From Candidatus Kryptonium sp. (GTDB lineage: Bacteria; Bacteroidota; Ignavibacteria; Kryptoniales; Kryptoniaceae): a DNA stretch of 64,000 nucleotides. The position numbers and the translations under genes were made by a program. The stretch is taken from positions 59,186-123,185 of the forward strand of contig JANXBN010000008.1 in assembly GCA_025060635.1 (NCBI GenBank). Reading direction: 5' to 3'. Shown here in pieces: positions 44,100 to 53,330 of this stretch. Below the pieces are notes generated by a model. That model was not told where the DNA came from. It saw only the letters and a list, made by a program, of their open reading frames with translations, and ran no database searches. Position 1 is the stretch's first letter; each line of letters starts with the position of its first letter.

Positions 44100-44615
44100 A
44101 TGGATTTTTTTGAAGTTTTGAGAAAAAGAAGATCGGTGAGAAAGTTCAAAGATGAGCCTATTTCTGAAGATAAACTCAAATTAATTTATGAAGCGATAAA
44201 TTCTGCACCGTCCGCTGGAAATTTGCAGGCGTATGAAGTTTTTGTTGTAAAGGACAAAGACAAATTAAAACAACTTGCCGATGCTTCATTGTCTCAGGAA
44301 TTTATTGCTCAAGCTCCTATTGCTTTGGTATTTTGTGCTAATCCAGCACGATCAAGATGGAGATACGGAAGTAGGGGCGAGAAACTTTACTCTTTACAAG
44401 ATGCGACAATAGCCTGTGCTTATGCGCAACTTTCTGCAACAGCTTTAGGATTGGGAAGCGTTTGGATAGGAGCTTTTGACGAAGATGAGGTCAGAAAAAT
44501 AATTTCCATCGGTAAAAATTTAATACCAATTGCGATCCTTCCAATCGGGTATCCTGATGAAGTTCCTGAACCAACACCAAGAAGAAAAATAGGTGATTTA
44601 ATCCACGAGGTTTAA
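44100..44615 (+). CDS. Nitroreductase family FMN oxidoreductase
   Basis: A 171-residue FMN protein that works as a dimer. FFEVLRKRRSVRKFKDEPI at the start is the FMN-contacting RRSxRxF motif; SAPSAGNLQAYEV and the C-terminal AILPIGYPDEVPEPTPRRK complete the pattern. It reduces nitro compounds, quinones or flavins with NAD(P)H; the physiological substrate is not clear. It follows the radical SAM gene by 21 bases on the same strand. Confidence 0.92.
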   Translation: MDFFEVLRKRRSVRKFKDEPISEDKLKLIYEAINSAPSAGNLQAYEVFVVKDKDKLKQLADASLSQEFIAQAPIALVFCANPARSRWRYGSRGEKLYSLQDATIACAYAQLSATALGLGSVWIGAFDEDEVRKIISIGKNLIPIAILPIGYPDEVPEPTPRRKIGDLIHEV

Positions 44616-44639
44616 AAACAAGAAAAAAATTTTGTTTAA

Positions 44640-45347
44640 ATGCTTTTAAGCAGTTTAAAGTTTTTTCTGGATTCAATCCTTGATTTCATTTTTATTTATG
44701 AATGTGAAATATGCCATCAACACCTTGAGAACAAACGAGCAATAATTTGTAAAGATTGCCTTACCAAGATTGAAATTGTTGAGCCCTTTGATATGATGCA
44801 AATTTTTGCTTCAAGATTTGAAAGTTATGGATATATATCTAAAGCCTTTGCTTGCTTTCATTTTAAAGAAGAAAGCGCAATTCAGATTTTAATTCACGAA
44901 CTTAAGTATCAAAACAAAAGTTCAATTGGATTGCTGCTTGGTGAAATCGTTGGAAACGCAATTAAAGATGATCCTAATTTCAGCACTGCCGATGCACTAG
45001 TGCCCGTACCACTTCACAAGATTAGATTAAGAGAAAGGGGATATAATCAAAGTGAATTGATTTCAAAGGGTATAAGCAAGGTGATAAAAGTAAATGTTGA
45101 AAAAGATTTGCTAATTAGGGCAAGGAACACGGAGACGCAAACAAAATTAAATCTTGACCAGCGTAAGGAAAATGTTAAGGATGCTTTTGTAGTTAACGAT
45201 AAACATAAAAATTTTGTCAATGGAAAGAAATTTGTTATAGTTGATGATGTCATAACAACGGGGGCGACTATAAATGAATGTGCAAAAGCTTTAGTTAGTT
45301 CTGGTGCTTCAAAAGTTTTTGCGGTTTCGGTAGCAGTTGCAAGTTAA
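44640..45347 (+). CDS. comF: ComF family phosphoribosyltransferase-like protein
   Basis: A 235-residue protein with the double-Cys N-terminal finger (CEICHQHLENKRAIICKDC) and a PRTase domain whose PRPP loop is FVIVDDVITTGATINECAKAL. VPVPLHKIRLRERGYNQSELI is the ComF middle motif. ComF proteins take part in DNA uptake in competent bacteria; other Com genes are not in the window, so the role here is open. It ends by overlapping the convergent acyl-CoA dehydrogenase gene by four bases. Confidence 0.92.
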   Translation: MLLSSLKFFLDSILDFIFIYECEICHQHLENKRAIICKDCLTKIEIVEPFDMMQIFASRFESYGYISKAFACFHFKEESAIQILIHELKYQNKSSIGLLLGEIVGNAIKDDPNFSTADALVPVPLHKIRLRERGYNQSELISKGISKVIKVNVEKDLLIRARNTETQTKLNLDQRKENVKDAFVVNDKHKNFVNGKKFVIVDDVITTGATINECAKALVSSGASKVFAVSVAVAS

Positions 45348-46501
45348 TCTATCGGGAAAGCGTCTCTTAAAATTTTATTTGCAATTATAATTTTTTGAAT
45401 TTCGCTCGTTCCTTCACCTATGGTTAAAAGTTTTGCGTCTCTGTAAAGTTTTTCAACTGGATATTCTTTTATGTATCCATAGCCACCGTATATTTGAATT
45501 GCTTCATTTGCACACTTAACTGCGACTTCGCTTGCAAAATACTTTGCCATTGATGCATAAAGATGATAGTCCCTGCCGGCATCTTTAAGGTAAGCAGCTT
45601 TATATGTAAGCAACCTTGCTGCCTCTATTTGAGTAGCCATGTCAGCAAGCTTCCACTGAATCGCCTGAAATTCAGCGATATATTTACCAAATGCTTTTCT
45701 CTCTTTGGCGTATTTCAAGCTTAGATCAAGAGCACTTTGTGCGAGTCCAACCGAAAGCGCAGCTATGCCAATCCTGCCACCAGCAAGGATCTCCATCGCC
45801 TGTCTATAACCTTGACCTTCGTTGCCAATTAGATTTTGAATTGGGACAATGCAATTGTCAAAACTTAACGAACAAGTTTCGCTTGCCCTCATGCCGAGTT
45901 TATCTTCTTTTTTCCCGACAATTATACCGTTATAGTTTTTCTCAACTATAAATGCCGAAATCCCATTTTTACCTTTGCTTTTATCTGTCACAGCCATTAC
46001 GACAATAATTTCAGCAACTCCACCATGCGTCGTAAAGATTTTATTCCCATTCAAAACATAATAATTTTCGTTGCGGACAGCACTCGTTAGCAAGTTCGCT
46101 GCATCACTCCCAGCTTGTGGTTCTGTCAAAGCCCAAGCACCTATTTTTCTACCACTGCAAAGGTCAGGAAGATATTTTTGTTTTTGTTCTTCGCTACCGA
46201 ACATGAAAATGTGATTAGTGCAAAGCCCATTATGTGCTGCAACGCTTAATCCTATCGCTGGATCAACTTTGCTTATTTCCTCAACTATAACAACATAGTC
46301 AAGATAGGATAGCCCTGCACCTCCGTATTTCTCTGGGAATGTAATTCCGAGAAATCCAATTTCACCGAGCTTTTTCATTATTTCAGTTGGAAATTCCCCT
46401 GTAGCGTCAAATTTTTTTATATGCGGTAGGATCTCATTTTCCGCAAATTCTTTGGCAAGTTGTTTAACTTGCCTTTGGGTCTCAGTTAAGTAAAAATCCA
46501 T
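45344..46501 (-). CDS. Acyl-CoA dehydrogenase
   Basis: FAD enzyme performing the first step of fatty-acid or branched-chain acyl-CoA oxidation, 385 residues. AWALTEPQAGSDAAN and the C-terminal YGGYGYIKEYPVEKLYRDAK with IGEGTSEIQ mark the family; the catalytic Glu is the one in that final GEGTSEIQ region, as in short/medium-chain enzymes. Chain-length preference cannot be read by eye. MeaB, for methylmalonyl-CoA mutase, is next upstream, so propionate-producing branched-chain or odd-chain breakdown is a good guess. Start ATG at 46501 has TAGG about ten bases ahead. Confidence 0.95.
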   Translation of the reverse strand: MDFYLTETQRQVKQLAKEFAENEILPHIKKFDATGEFPTEIMKKLGEIGFLGITFPEKYGGAGLSYLDYVVIVEEISKVDPAIGLSVAAHNGLCTNHIFMFGSEEQKQKYLPDLCSGRKIGAWALTEPQAGSDAANLLTSAVRNENYYVLNGNKIFTTHGGVAEIIVVMAVTDKSKGKNGISAFIVEKNYNGIIVGKKEDKLGMRASETCSLSFDNCIVPIQNLIGNEGQGYRQAMEILAGGRIGIAALSVGLAQSALDLSLKYAKERKAFGKYIAEFQAIQWKLADMATQIEAARLLTYKAAYLKDAGRDYHLYASMAKYFASEVAVKCANEAIQIYGGYGYIKEYPVEKLYRDAKLLTIGEGTSEIQKIIIANKILRDAFPID

Positions 46502-46550
46502 AATTCTTTACCTAATTATTTTTTTGATGGAGCTTTTGGCTCCTCAATAT

Positions 46551-47537
46551 TTATAAAGCGTTTTGCTGATAAAAATGTTCTATCAATTCGTCCGCTATTT
46601 CAAATGGATTTACATGAGAATTCGTAAGAAGGTTAACTTTTTCCTCAAGTATCTTCAAGCGATCCTTCGTCCAGAAGTCCTCACGAAGTTTTTCCTCTAC
46701 TATTTCCTTTACCTTTAGCTTTAGTTTTTCTTTTCTCCTTTTTTCAAATTCGCTGGTTTTTTGCAAAAATTCGCGGTGTTTCTTTATCAAATTAAGAAGT
46801 TCATCAACTCCGACGCCTGTATTTCCAATTGTTTTTACAATTTCAACCTCCCATTCATCTTTTTTAATCCTAAGGCTTAAAACACTTTTGATTGCATTTA
46901 CAGCTATATCTGCGCCTTCTCTGTCGCTTTTATTCAATACAAATATATCGGCTATTTCCATTAGACCTGCTTTCATTGCTTGAATTGAATCCCCAGATTC
47001 TGGAACGAGAACAACCACTATTGTATCAGCTACCTTAACGACATCAAGTTCGGATTGTCCAACACCTACTGTTTCAAAAATTACATAATCAAATCCTCCT
47101 GCATCAAGTATATCTCCAGCTTCAATTGCTTTTTTGCTTAAACCTCCTAAACTACCTCTGCTTGCCATACTTCTTATAAATACCCCTTCATCAAGCGAAA
47201 GTTCATTCATTCTTACTCTATCACCAAGCAACGATCCACCTGTAAATGGGCTTGTTGGATCAACCGCAATTATTCCAACTTTTGCATTTTCATTTCTTAG
47301 AAGTTTAGTAAGTTGAAACACAATTGAACTTTTCCCCGCACCTGGCGGACCTGTTATGCCTATTTTGTAAGCTCTGCCTGTGTATTTATAAATCTCTTTC
47401 AATAATTCCTCGGATGACTCTGATTCATTTTCAACAATTGATATTGCTTTTGAGATCGCTCTAAAGTTTCCATTTATTACCTTTTGAATTAGATCAATCA
47501 CTCTGCTTTGTCTGAAATTTATTTTTGAAAAATTCAA
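46551..47537 (-). CDS. meaB: Methylmalonyl-CoA mutase-associated GTPase MeaB
   Basis: G3E-type GTPase that protects and loads cobalamin into methylmalonyl-CoA mutase. GITGPPGAGKSSIVFQL is the P-loop; VDPTSPFTGGSLLGDRVRM, DYVIFETVGVGQSE and VLNKSDREGAD are the remaining G motifs. The mutase itself is not in the window. The ATG at 47537 overlaps the epimerase gene by 44 bases; a GTG at 47501, in frame with VIDLIQKV as in other MeaB N-termini, would give a shorter overlap and is a likely start. Length of 328 residues fits either way. Confidence 0.92.
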   Translation of the reverse strand: MNFSKINFRQSRVIDLIQKVINGNFRAISKAISIVENESESSEELLKEIYKYTGRAYKIGITGPPGAGKSSIVFQLTKLLRNENAKVGIIAVDPTSPFTGGSLLGDRVRMNELSLDEGVFIRSMASRGSLGGLSKKAIEAGDILDAGGFDYVIFETVGVGQSELDVVKVADTIVVVLVPESGDSIQAMKAGLMEIADIFVLNKSDREGADIAVNAIKSVLSLRIKKDEWEVEIVKTIGNTGVGVDELLNLIKKHREFLQKTSEFEKRRKEKLKLKVKEIVEEKLREDFWTKDRLKILEEKVNLLTNSHVNPFEIADELIEHFYQQNAL

Positions 47538-48432
47538 CAGTTAATTTTAACCCTTCGTCAAGGGAGATTTCTGGTTTCCAACCCATTGCTTTATAAATTT
47601 TTTGATAGCTTATAACGCTTCTTCTTTGTTCGCCTGGTTTCGCTGGACCGTGAATTTCATCGCAAGTTGCGCCTGTCAAGCTTTTCAACTTATAAAAAAG
47701 CGTATTTACATCTGTCTCTAAACCTGTCCCGATATTGAAAACATCAGATTTTTCATAATCAAGCGCCAACACATTTGCTCTTACGACATCACCAACATAT
47801 GTATAATCCCGAGTTTGCAATCCATCGCCGTTTATTATTGGTTGTTCTCCCTTCAGCATCTTGCTTGTAAAAATAGCCACTACACCGGCCTCGCCGTGTG
47901 GATTTTGTCTTGGTCCGTAGATATTTGCATATCGCAAAATAACATAGTTTAATCCATGAACCTCCTTATAAAAGTAAAGATATTTTTCAACAGTCAGTTT
48001 CGCTACCCCATATGGAGATAGAGGTCTTGTCGGATGATCTTCATCAGCGGGGAAATAATCCTGCTCCCCGTAAACTGCTCCTCCAGTTGATGCAAAGATA
48101 AATTTTTGCACCCCATATTTAATGCTGAATTGTAGAAGTTTCAAACTTCCAATTATATTTACATCTGCGTCGTATATCGGATCTTCAACGGATTTTCTAA
48201 CATCCATTTGCGCTGCGTGATGATTTACAATATCAATTTTTTCATCTTTAAAGACCTCTTCAACTTTGTCGTCCCTTATGTCAATTTGATAAAACTTCGC
48301 TTTAGGATTCAAGTTTTCAATTGAACCCGTGGATAAATTATCAACAACTATAACATTATGACCAAGTTGTATATAGGCATCAACAACATGTGAGCCGATG
48401 AAACCAGCACCGCCAGTTACAAGTATGTTCAT
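47494..48432 (-). CDS. NAD-dependent sugar epimerase (UDP-glucose 4-epimerase-like)
   Basis: Extended short-chain dehydrogenase of 312 residues. TGGAGFIGSHVVDAY binds NAD, and SPYGVAKLTVEKY holds the Tyr-x-x-x-Lys catalytic pair. GLNYVILRYANIYGPRQNP and GDGLQTRDYTYVGDVV are further markers. It interconverts nucleotide sugars such as UDP-glucose and UDP-galactose; 4-epimerase action is a family-level guess. GGAGGGTAAATG at the start (48432 side) is a strong ribosome site. It shares an operon with meaB, a link of unclear meaning. Confidence 0.9.
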   Translation of the reverse strand: MNILVTGGAGFIGSHVVDAYIQLGHNVIVVDNLSTGSIENLNPKAKFYQIDIRDDKVEEVFKDEKIDIVNHHAAQMDVRKSVEDPIYDADVNIIGSLKLLQFSIKYGVQKFIFASTGGAVYGEQDYFPADEDHPTRPLSPYGVAKLTVEKYLYFYKEVHGLNYVILRYANIYGPRQNPHGEAGVVAIFTSKMLKGEQPIINGDGLQTRDYTYVGDVVRANVLALDYEKSDVFNIGTGLETDVNTLFYKLKSLTGATCDEIHGPAKPGEQRRSVISYQKIYKAMGWKPEISLDEGLKLTVEFFKNKFQTKQSD

Positions 48433-48606
48433 TTACCCTCCGTTTATTTTTTGAGTTAACTTTTCAATTAATTTAGTTTCTTTCTCCGCAAGTTCAAAAT
48501 TTAATTTTGCGAAAAATTTAATTAAAGGAAGGGTTAAAATCAAACGGGTTGATTTTTTGAATAAATAACATATTTTCATTAATTTTTTCAAAAACGGCGT
48601 GCGAAA

Positions 48607-49650
48607 GTGATAATCCTTGGGATAGAAACATCTTGTGATGAAACATCGGCAGCTGTTTTGAAAGATGGTAAATTACTTTCAAGTATAGTTTCATCACAAT
48701 ATTTTCACTCAAAATATGGTGGTGTTGTTCCTGAACTTGCTTCAAGAGCTCATCAAAAAGTGATAGTGAAGGTTGTTGATGAAGCGTTAAAATCAGCAAG
48801 TGTAAAAAAAGAAGAGATTGACGGAATTGCTGTAACCTATGGACCTGGTTTAATTGGTTCTTTGCTTGTTGGTGTTAGCTTTGCAAAAGCAATGGCATTT
48901 GGGCTGGGCGTCCCAATTGTCGGAGTTAACCATATTGAAGGGCATGTGTTTTCTACATTTCTTATGAATGAACATCCTAATTTTCCTTTTATAGTTCTCG
49001 TTGTTTCGGGAGGACATACTATGCTTATACTCGTTGAGGATTTCTTAAACCTTAAGCTTCTTGGACAAACTCGTGATGATGCTGCAGGAGAAGCATTTGA
49101 TAAGGTTGCAAAACTTCTTGGACTTGGTTACCCAGGTGGACCTCTTATAGATAAACTCGCACGGGAAGGAGATCCAAACTTTGTAAAGTTCCCAAAACCA
49201 ATCCCATCTTCAAAAAATAAATCATCTTCTGAATTTGTTGATGAAAATAAGTATGAATTTAGCTTCAGTGGCTTGAAAACTGCAGTTCTTTACTATCTGA
49301 AGAAAAATAACTTTCAGGAACTTAGCGGGGAAGAAAAAAATATCTTCATAAAAAATGTTAGTGCAAGCTTCCAAAGATCTGTGGTTGAGGCTTTAGTTGA
49401 ACAAACCATAAAAGCAGCGAAAGATCTGAATGTAAAAAACATAGCTATAGCAGGCGGAGTTGCGGCAAACTCTGAACTAAGAGAGACAATGAAGGAAAAA
49501 GCTGACAGCGAAGGATTGAAACTCTATATACCTGATCTTGCATATTGCACCGATAATGCAGCAATGATCGCATTCGTTGGTTATATCAAACTTAAGAATG
49601 GTATTAAACACGATTTTGACTTAGCCCCGCTTCCGAATTTGAAAATTTGA
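48607..49650 (+). CDS. tsaD: tRNA threonylcarbamoyladenosine biosynthesis protein TsaD
   Basis: Essential enzyme that installs the t6A37 modification in ANN-decoding tRNAs with TsaB and TsaE. The N-terminus LGIETSCDETSAAV, the metal-binding YGGVVPELASRAHQ, HIEGHVFST and GGVAANSELRE are all conserved. The start is GTG at 48607, the first codon that yields the normal N-terminus. The upstream 174-base divergent gap contains a hairpin (AAAATCAA at 48536-48543 with TTGATTTT at 48549-48556). Length of 347 residues is normal. Confidence 0.95.
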   Translation: MIILGIETSCDETSAAVLKDGKLLSSIVSSQYFHSKYGGVVPELASRAHQKVIVKVVDEALKSASVKKEEIDGIAVTYGPGLIGSLLVGVSFAKAMAFGLGVPIVGVNHIEGHVFSTFLMNEHPNFPFIVLVVSGGHTMLILVEDFLNLKLLGQTRDDAAGEAFDKVAKLLGLGYPGGPLIDKLAREGDPNFVKFPKPIPSSKNKSSSEFVDENKYEFSFSGLKTAVLYYLKKNNFQELSGEEKNIFIKNVSASFQRSVVEALVEQTIKAAKDLNVKNIAIAGGVAANSELRETMKEKADSEGLKLYIPDLAYCTDNAAMIAFVGYIKLKNGIKHDFDLAPLPNLKI

Positions 49651-49697
49651 AATAACTATGTCACACTTGTGTCTGAATTTATAAATTAAACCTTGAA

Positions 49698-51077
49698 ATG
49701 GATCGCTCAAGGAAAAACAAATACAATGAAATTGAGAAATGGCGTAAGAAAATTGATAAAATTGATGTTAAAATAGTTCGCTTGCTCAATAAAAGAGCAA
49801 GATATGCTGACGAGATTGGAAAAATAAAACAAGAATTAAATTTACCAATTTATTCACCAGAGCGGGAAACTCAAGTTATTCAAAATGTTATAAAACATAA
49901 CTACGGACCTCTATCAGACACAGCAATCAAGAGATTATATGAAAGAATAATTGACGAATCCAGACGACTTGAAAGGGAATCGGCAGAGATAAGAAAAATG
50001 AGAAAATCTCAAATTATAAATGAAAATCTATACGCATCAAAAATGATGTTTGATGTTTTGAAAAAAACAGTTATACTGTTTGTTTTGTTTTCTATCTATT
50101 TGCTCAATCGCCAGTTTTTCCTTGTTAATTCGCCTGCAACGAAATTTGCTATGGTTGAGATACCCAAAAATTCATCGTTCAAGCAAGCAGTTGATATATT
50201 GGATTCTGAGGGGATTTTGAAAAGCAAATTTATTTTTTACTATGCTGGTAAAATTTTATCCTTGGATAAAAAAGTAAAAGCTGGGAAATATATTTTCCCT
50301 GATAATGTGCCAATGGCACTTGTTATGAGGGAAATAACAAATCCATCGTATATTTTATCTGTGAGCGTTACGATCCCAGAAGGACTGACCGCAAGAAGGA
50401 TTGCCGGACTATTAAAATCTAAAATTGGGATTGACTCAACAAGATTTATGAAACTTGTAAGCGACCCAAGTTTTGCTAAACAGCTTGGAATAGACGCGAG
50501 TCATCTTGAAGGTTATCTTATGCCTGATACATATATCTTCATCTGGGGAGATGCTGAAGAGAATGTAATCGCAAAGATGGTTTCAGAATTTAAAAAATTT
50601 TACGATGATACCTTAAGGGAAAGGGAAAAAGCCATAGGATTAAACACCCATCAAGTTGTAACGCTTGCCTCAATAGTTGAAGGAGAAGCAAGATTTGAAG
50701 ATGAAAAACCGCGAATCGCAGGCGTATATTTTAATCGTTTGAGAAGAAGAATGCCGCTTGAGGCAGATCCAACGATTCAATATATCATACCAGATGGACC
50801 AAGAAGATTGTTTTATAAAGATTTGAAAATTCAATCGCCATACAATACTTATCTTAACCCTGGATTACCACCTGGACCTGTGAATAATCCAAGCAGAAGC
50901 TCAATCCTTGCGGTTCTTTACCCCGAGAAAAATAAGTTTTTATATTTTGTCTCAGATGGAAGCGGAAGACATATATTTTCAAAAACTTATGAGGAACACT
51001 TAAAGGCAGTAAGAAGATATAGAAAAATTTTAGCGGAAAGGAAAAATCAGGAAAAAATCGCTGGCGAGAGTAAATGA
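49698..51077 (+). CDS. Chorismate mutase (AroQ)-MltG fusion protein
   Basis: Two known proteins are joined in one frame. Residues 13-92 match AroQ-type chorismate mutase; aligned with the E. coli P-protein domain, Arg16, Arg33, Lys44, Glu57 and Ser88 fall on active-site positions, while D48 is replaced by Ser53 and Q88 by Glu92. A membrane helix (about 123-142, KKTVILFVLFSIYLLN) follows, and residues 150-445 are MltG, the endolytic transglycosylase that cuts nascent glycan strands; Glu328 in ASIVEGEA is the catalytic acid and LEADPTIQY is conserved. Normal MltG is about 340 residues. The AroQ part would be cytoplasmic, the MltG part periplasmic. Its stop overlaps the next gene (ATGA). Confidence 0.88.
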   Translation: MDRSRKNKYNEIEKWRKKIDKIDVKIVRLLNKRARYADEIGKIKQELNLPIYSPERETQVIQNVIKHNYGPLSDTAIKRLYERIIDESRRLERESAEIRKMRKSQIINENLYASKMMFDVLKKTVILFVLFSIYLLNRQFFLVNSPATKFAMVEIPKNSSFKQAVDILDSEGILKSKFIFYYAGKILSLDKKVKAGKYIFPDNVPMALVMREITNPSYILSVSVTIPEGLTARRIAGLLKSKIGIDSTRFMKLVSDPSFAKQLGIDASHLEGYLMPDTYIFIWGDAEENVIAKMVSEFKKFYDDTLREREKAIGLNTHQVVTLASIVEGEARFEDEKPRIAGVYFNRLRRRMPLEADPTIQYIIPDGPRRLFYKDLKIQSPYNTYLNPGLPPGPVNNPSRSSILAVLYPEKNKFLYFVSDGSGRHIFSKTYEEHLKAVRRYRKILAERKNQEKIAGESK

Positions 51078-52723
51078 AATTAATTTTTGAGATATTCAAA
51101 TTTTTTCTAAAGATTGATCTTCGGACAGGAAAGGAAGGGAAGGTATCTTATGAGCGGATTTTGTTAATTCTATTGATAAACTTTTTCTGGTTTTTTATGT
51201 TAAGTTTTTCTATTGCTATTTCAGGCACAAACAAACAAAGCTTGACCCTGCTTCTTCTTGATTTTGCTTTCATAATTTTCACGGTTGAACTGGTCCTGAT
51301 AATTTTCAACATACTTGTTGAGTTTGATGTCATCTTGCTAAATTCCCGTGAAGTTGAGTTTTTCTCATATCTTCCGATTGATTCAACAACATATGGATTC
51401 GCTAAATATCTGAATTTTCTTTTTTTCGTTTCGCTTTTAAATTTTTCGCTCAATCTTTCGCCAGCTGTCGTTTTATTAATTTTGAATACATTCATACCAA
51501 ATGTCAATGTTGAATCGTTTGTTAAGATTTCAGTTGCATATCTTATTGTGTCGTCTCTATATGTTATTTTCGTTTCTAATCTTGTGTTTCTCGTTTTATT
51601 TTTCCTTGGGAAGGGAATCAAGCTGAAAAAATTTAAAGAGATCATCCTGCCAGCACAAATTTTCGCCGTGTTTATCGTATTTCTTATTTATCAGTTGATC
51701 AATAAATATCTAATATCGTCGGATGGAACTGGTAGTATATTTATCACAGCCAGTGAAAATCTTAAATTCCTTAAATTTTTGCCGCAATTTATTTTTTCAA
51801 AAATTTTCGTTTCGCTTTCTGGTGTTGGAAATGTAACTTTGCAATCTACTGAAATCGTTGGGATTGCAATTATTTTTTTCATACTTTTGATCGTTCCATC
51901 TTTGATTTTCAACCTTGAAAACATCAAAAACATGCTTGCCAGTTATACCTATAACAAAAGGAGCGAGAAAAGATATTTGATTGTTCGGTTCTTAGAGAGA
52001 TTTAAAGATTTATTTTTCAAATCCGAATTGGGATTGGCAACATACGAACTTGTTTATGCGTATTTGAGAAAAGATAAATCTATCAAGGTCAAAGTTCTAT
52101 CTGCATTTTTTATATCAATTGCAATTGCTGTTTATTTTGTTTTCTTTGATGTTGTTGAAGATCCGCTTGCTAACCCAGATTCAAGAGCAAATGTTATGAC
52201 ATTGCTCTCGCTTTTTTTCAATGTCACTGCGGGAATTGTTGCAATTCAAAGTCACCGCGATCATCAAGCAAGTTGGATTTATCACTTTGTTAGAACGGAG
52301 GAAATTTATGATGTCTTTCGCGCTGGATTAATGGTTTTATGGCATCATGTATTGATTCCTTTGATCGTGATTTTCTTTTTCATATATCTTGTTAAAATTG
52401 GTGACCTTGCTTCTGTTTCATTTCACTTTGTGGTGACTTTTTTGGTTCTTAAGATATTTTTTAATTTTGCTAACTTGCTTTTTGCTAATTTACCACTAAG
52501 CCAGCCAATGGAGAAGTTGAGTTCTATTGATAAGATTTTGCCACAATTTTTTGCTTTATTTGCAGTCTTTGTTGTAATAATTTTTGAGAGAGGAGCTTAT
52601 GGATTAGTTTTAAAATCCGAAAGCTACCTGTCGGCTTTGTTTGTTTTAATTTTCCTCATCGTCGTGGAAAGATATAGTTTAAAAGTTATCAAACAAAAAG
52701 TCGTGAGGATCTTAAATGTCTGA
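51074..52723 (+). CDS. Polytopic membrane protein, ABC-2-permease-like
   Basis: A 549-residue protein with about 12 hydrophobic segments and few polar loops. It resembles the long permease subunits of ABC-2-type exporters in overall pattern (two blocks of helices, a charged central loop around residues 285-310), but no ATPase gene is adjacent and no signature can be named. The start overlaps the upstream stop by four bases, so it is made with the AroQ-MltG protein, and its end overlaps ubiX by eight bases. Function is unknown. Confidence 0.6.
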   Translation: MKLIFEIFKFFLKIDLRTGKEGKVSYERILLILLINFFWFFMLSFSIAISGTNKQSLTLLLLDFAFIIFTVELVLIIFNILVEFDVILLNSREVEFFSYLPIDSTTYGFAKYLNFLFFVSLLNFSLNLSPAVVLLILNTFIPNVNVESFVKISVAYLIVSSLYVIFVSNLVFLVLFFLGKGIKLKKFKEIILPAQIFAVFIVFLIYQLINKYLISSDGTGSIFITASENLKFLKFLPQFIFSKIFVSLSGVGNVTLQSTEIVGIAIIFFILLIVPSLIFNLENIKNMLASYTYNKRSEKRYLIVRFLERFKDLFFKSELGLATYELVYAYLRKDKSIKVKVLSAFFISIAIAVYFVFFDVVEDPLANPDSRANVMTLLSLFFNVTAGIVAIQSHRDHQASWIYHFVRTEEIYDVFRAGLMVLWHHVLIPLIVIFFFIYLVKIGDLASVSFHFVVTFLVLKIFFNFANLLFANLPLSQPMEKLSSIDKILPQFFALFAVFVVIIFERGAYGLVLKSESYLSALFVLIFLIVVERYSLKVIKQKVVRILNV

Positions 52724-53330
52724 TAGGCGGAGAATAATAATTGGCGTGACAGGTGCAAGTGGCGGAATTTATGCCATTAGAACAATAAGAGCGTTTTTAA
52801 TTTACGGTTTTGAAGTGCATCTTATCATCTCGGATTATGGAAACTTTGTGCTGAAGGATGAGTGTGGGGTTGATTTAAGAGGCAATGAACCTATGCAAGT
52901 TTTTAAAAAAATGTTTGGTGCGGAAGTTGAAAATGGAAGCGTGGTGAAATATAATTTCAGGGATTTAGCCGCAAGAATCTCAAGCGGTTCTTTTGAAACA
53001 GATGGTATGGTTGTTGTTCCATGTTCTGTTAAAACTCTCTCTGGCATTGCAAATGGTATATCTTCAAATTTAATTGAGCGTTCCGCGGATGTTTGTTTAA
53101 AGGAAAATCGTCCCCTTGTTCTCGTATTTAGAGAAACACCATTGAATTTAATCCATATTCAGAACATGTTAACATTGGCACAAGCTGGAGCTAAAATTTT
53201 ACCTGCTTCTCCTGCGTTTTATCAAAAGCCGAAAACATTTGAAGACCTTGGAGACTTTATCGCTGGAAAAGTTTTATCTCTTTTTGGTATAAAACATAAT
53301 CTTTACAAGAAGTGGGGTGAGGAAATATGA
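52716..53330 (+). CDS. ubiX: UbiX-type flavin prenyltransferase
   Basis: Makes prenylated FMN, the cofactor of UbiD-type decarboxylases. IIIGVTGASGGIYAIR is the FMN-binding start; VVVPCSVKTLSGIANGISSNLI and LVFRETPLNLIHIQNM are family blocks. Length of 204 residues is normal. No ubiD is present in the window, so the partner must be elsewhere; the pathway could be menaquinone synthesis. It is coupled to the preceding membrane gene and overlaps the P1 peptidase gene by four bases. Confidence 0.92.
   Translation: MSDRRRIIIGVTGASGGIYAIRTIRAFLIYGFEVHLIISDYGNFVLKDECGVDLRGNEPMQVFKKMFGAEVENGSVVKYNFRDLAARISSGSFETDGMVVVPCSVKTLSGIANGISSNLIERSADVCLKENRPLVLVFRETPLNLIHIQNMLTLAQAGAKILPASPAFYQKPKTFEDLGDFIAGKVLSLFGIKHNLYKKWGEEI

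Noticed and set aside
46526..46541. Hairpin between meaB and the acyl-CoA dehydrogenase gene
   Set aside because: The stem (GGAGC/GCTCC) is five bases and, on the transcribed minus strand, is followed by A rather than T, so it is not a terminator.
48502..48509. TAATTTTG, a full minus-7 match before tsaD
   Set aside because: No TTG or related element occurs about 19 bases upstream and the motif sits in a near-palindromic AT-rich run, so chance is likely.
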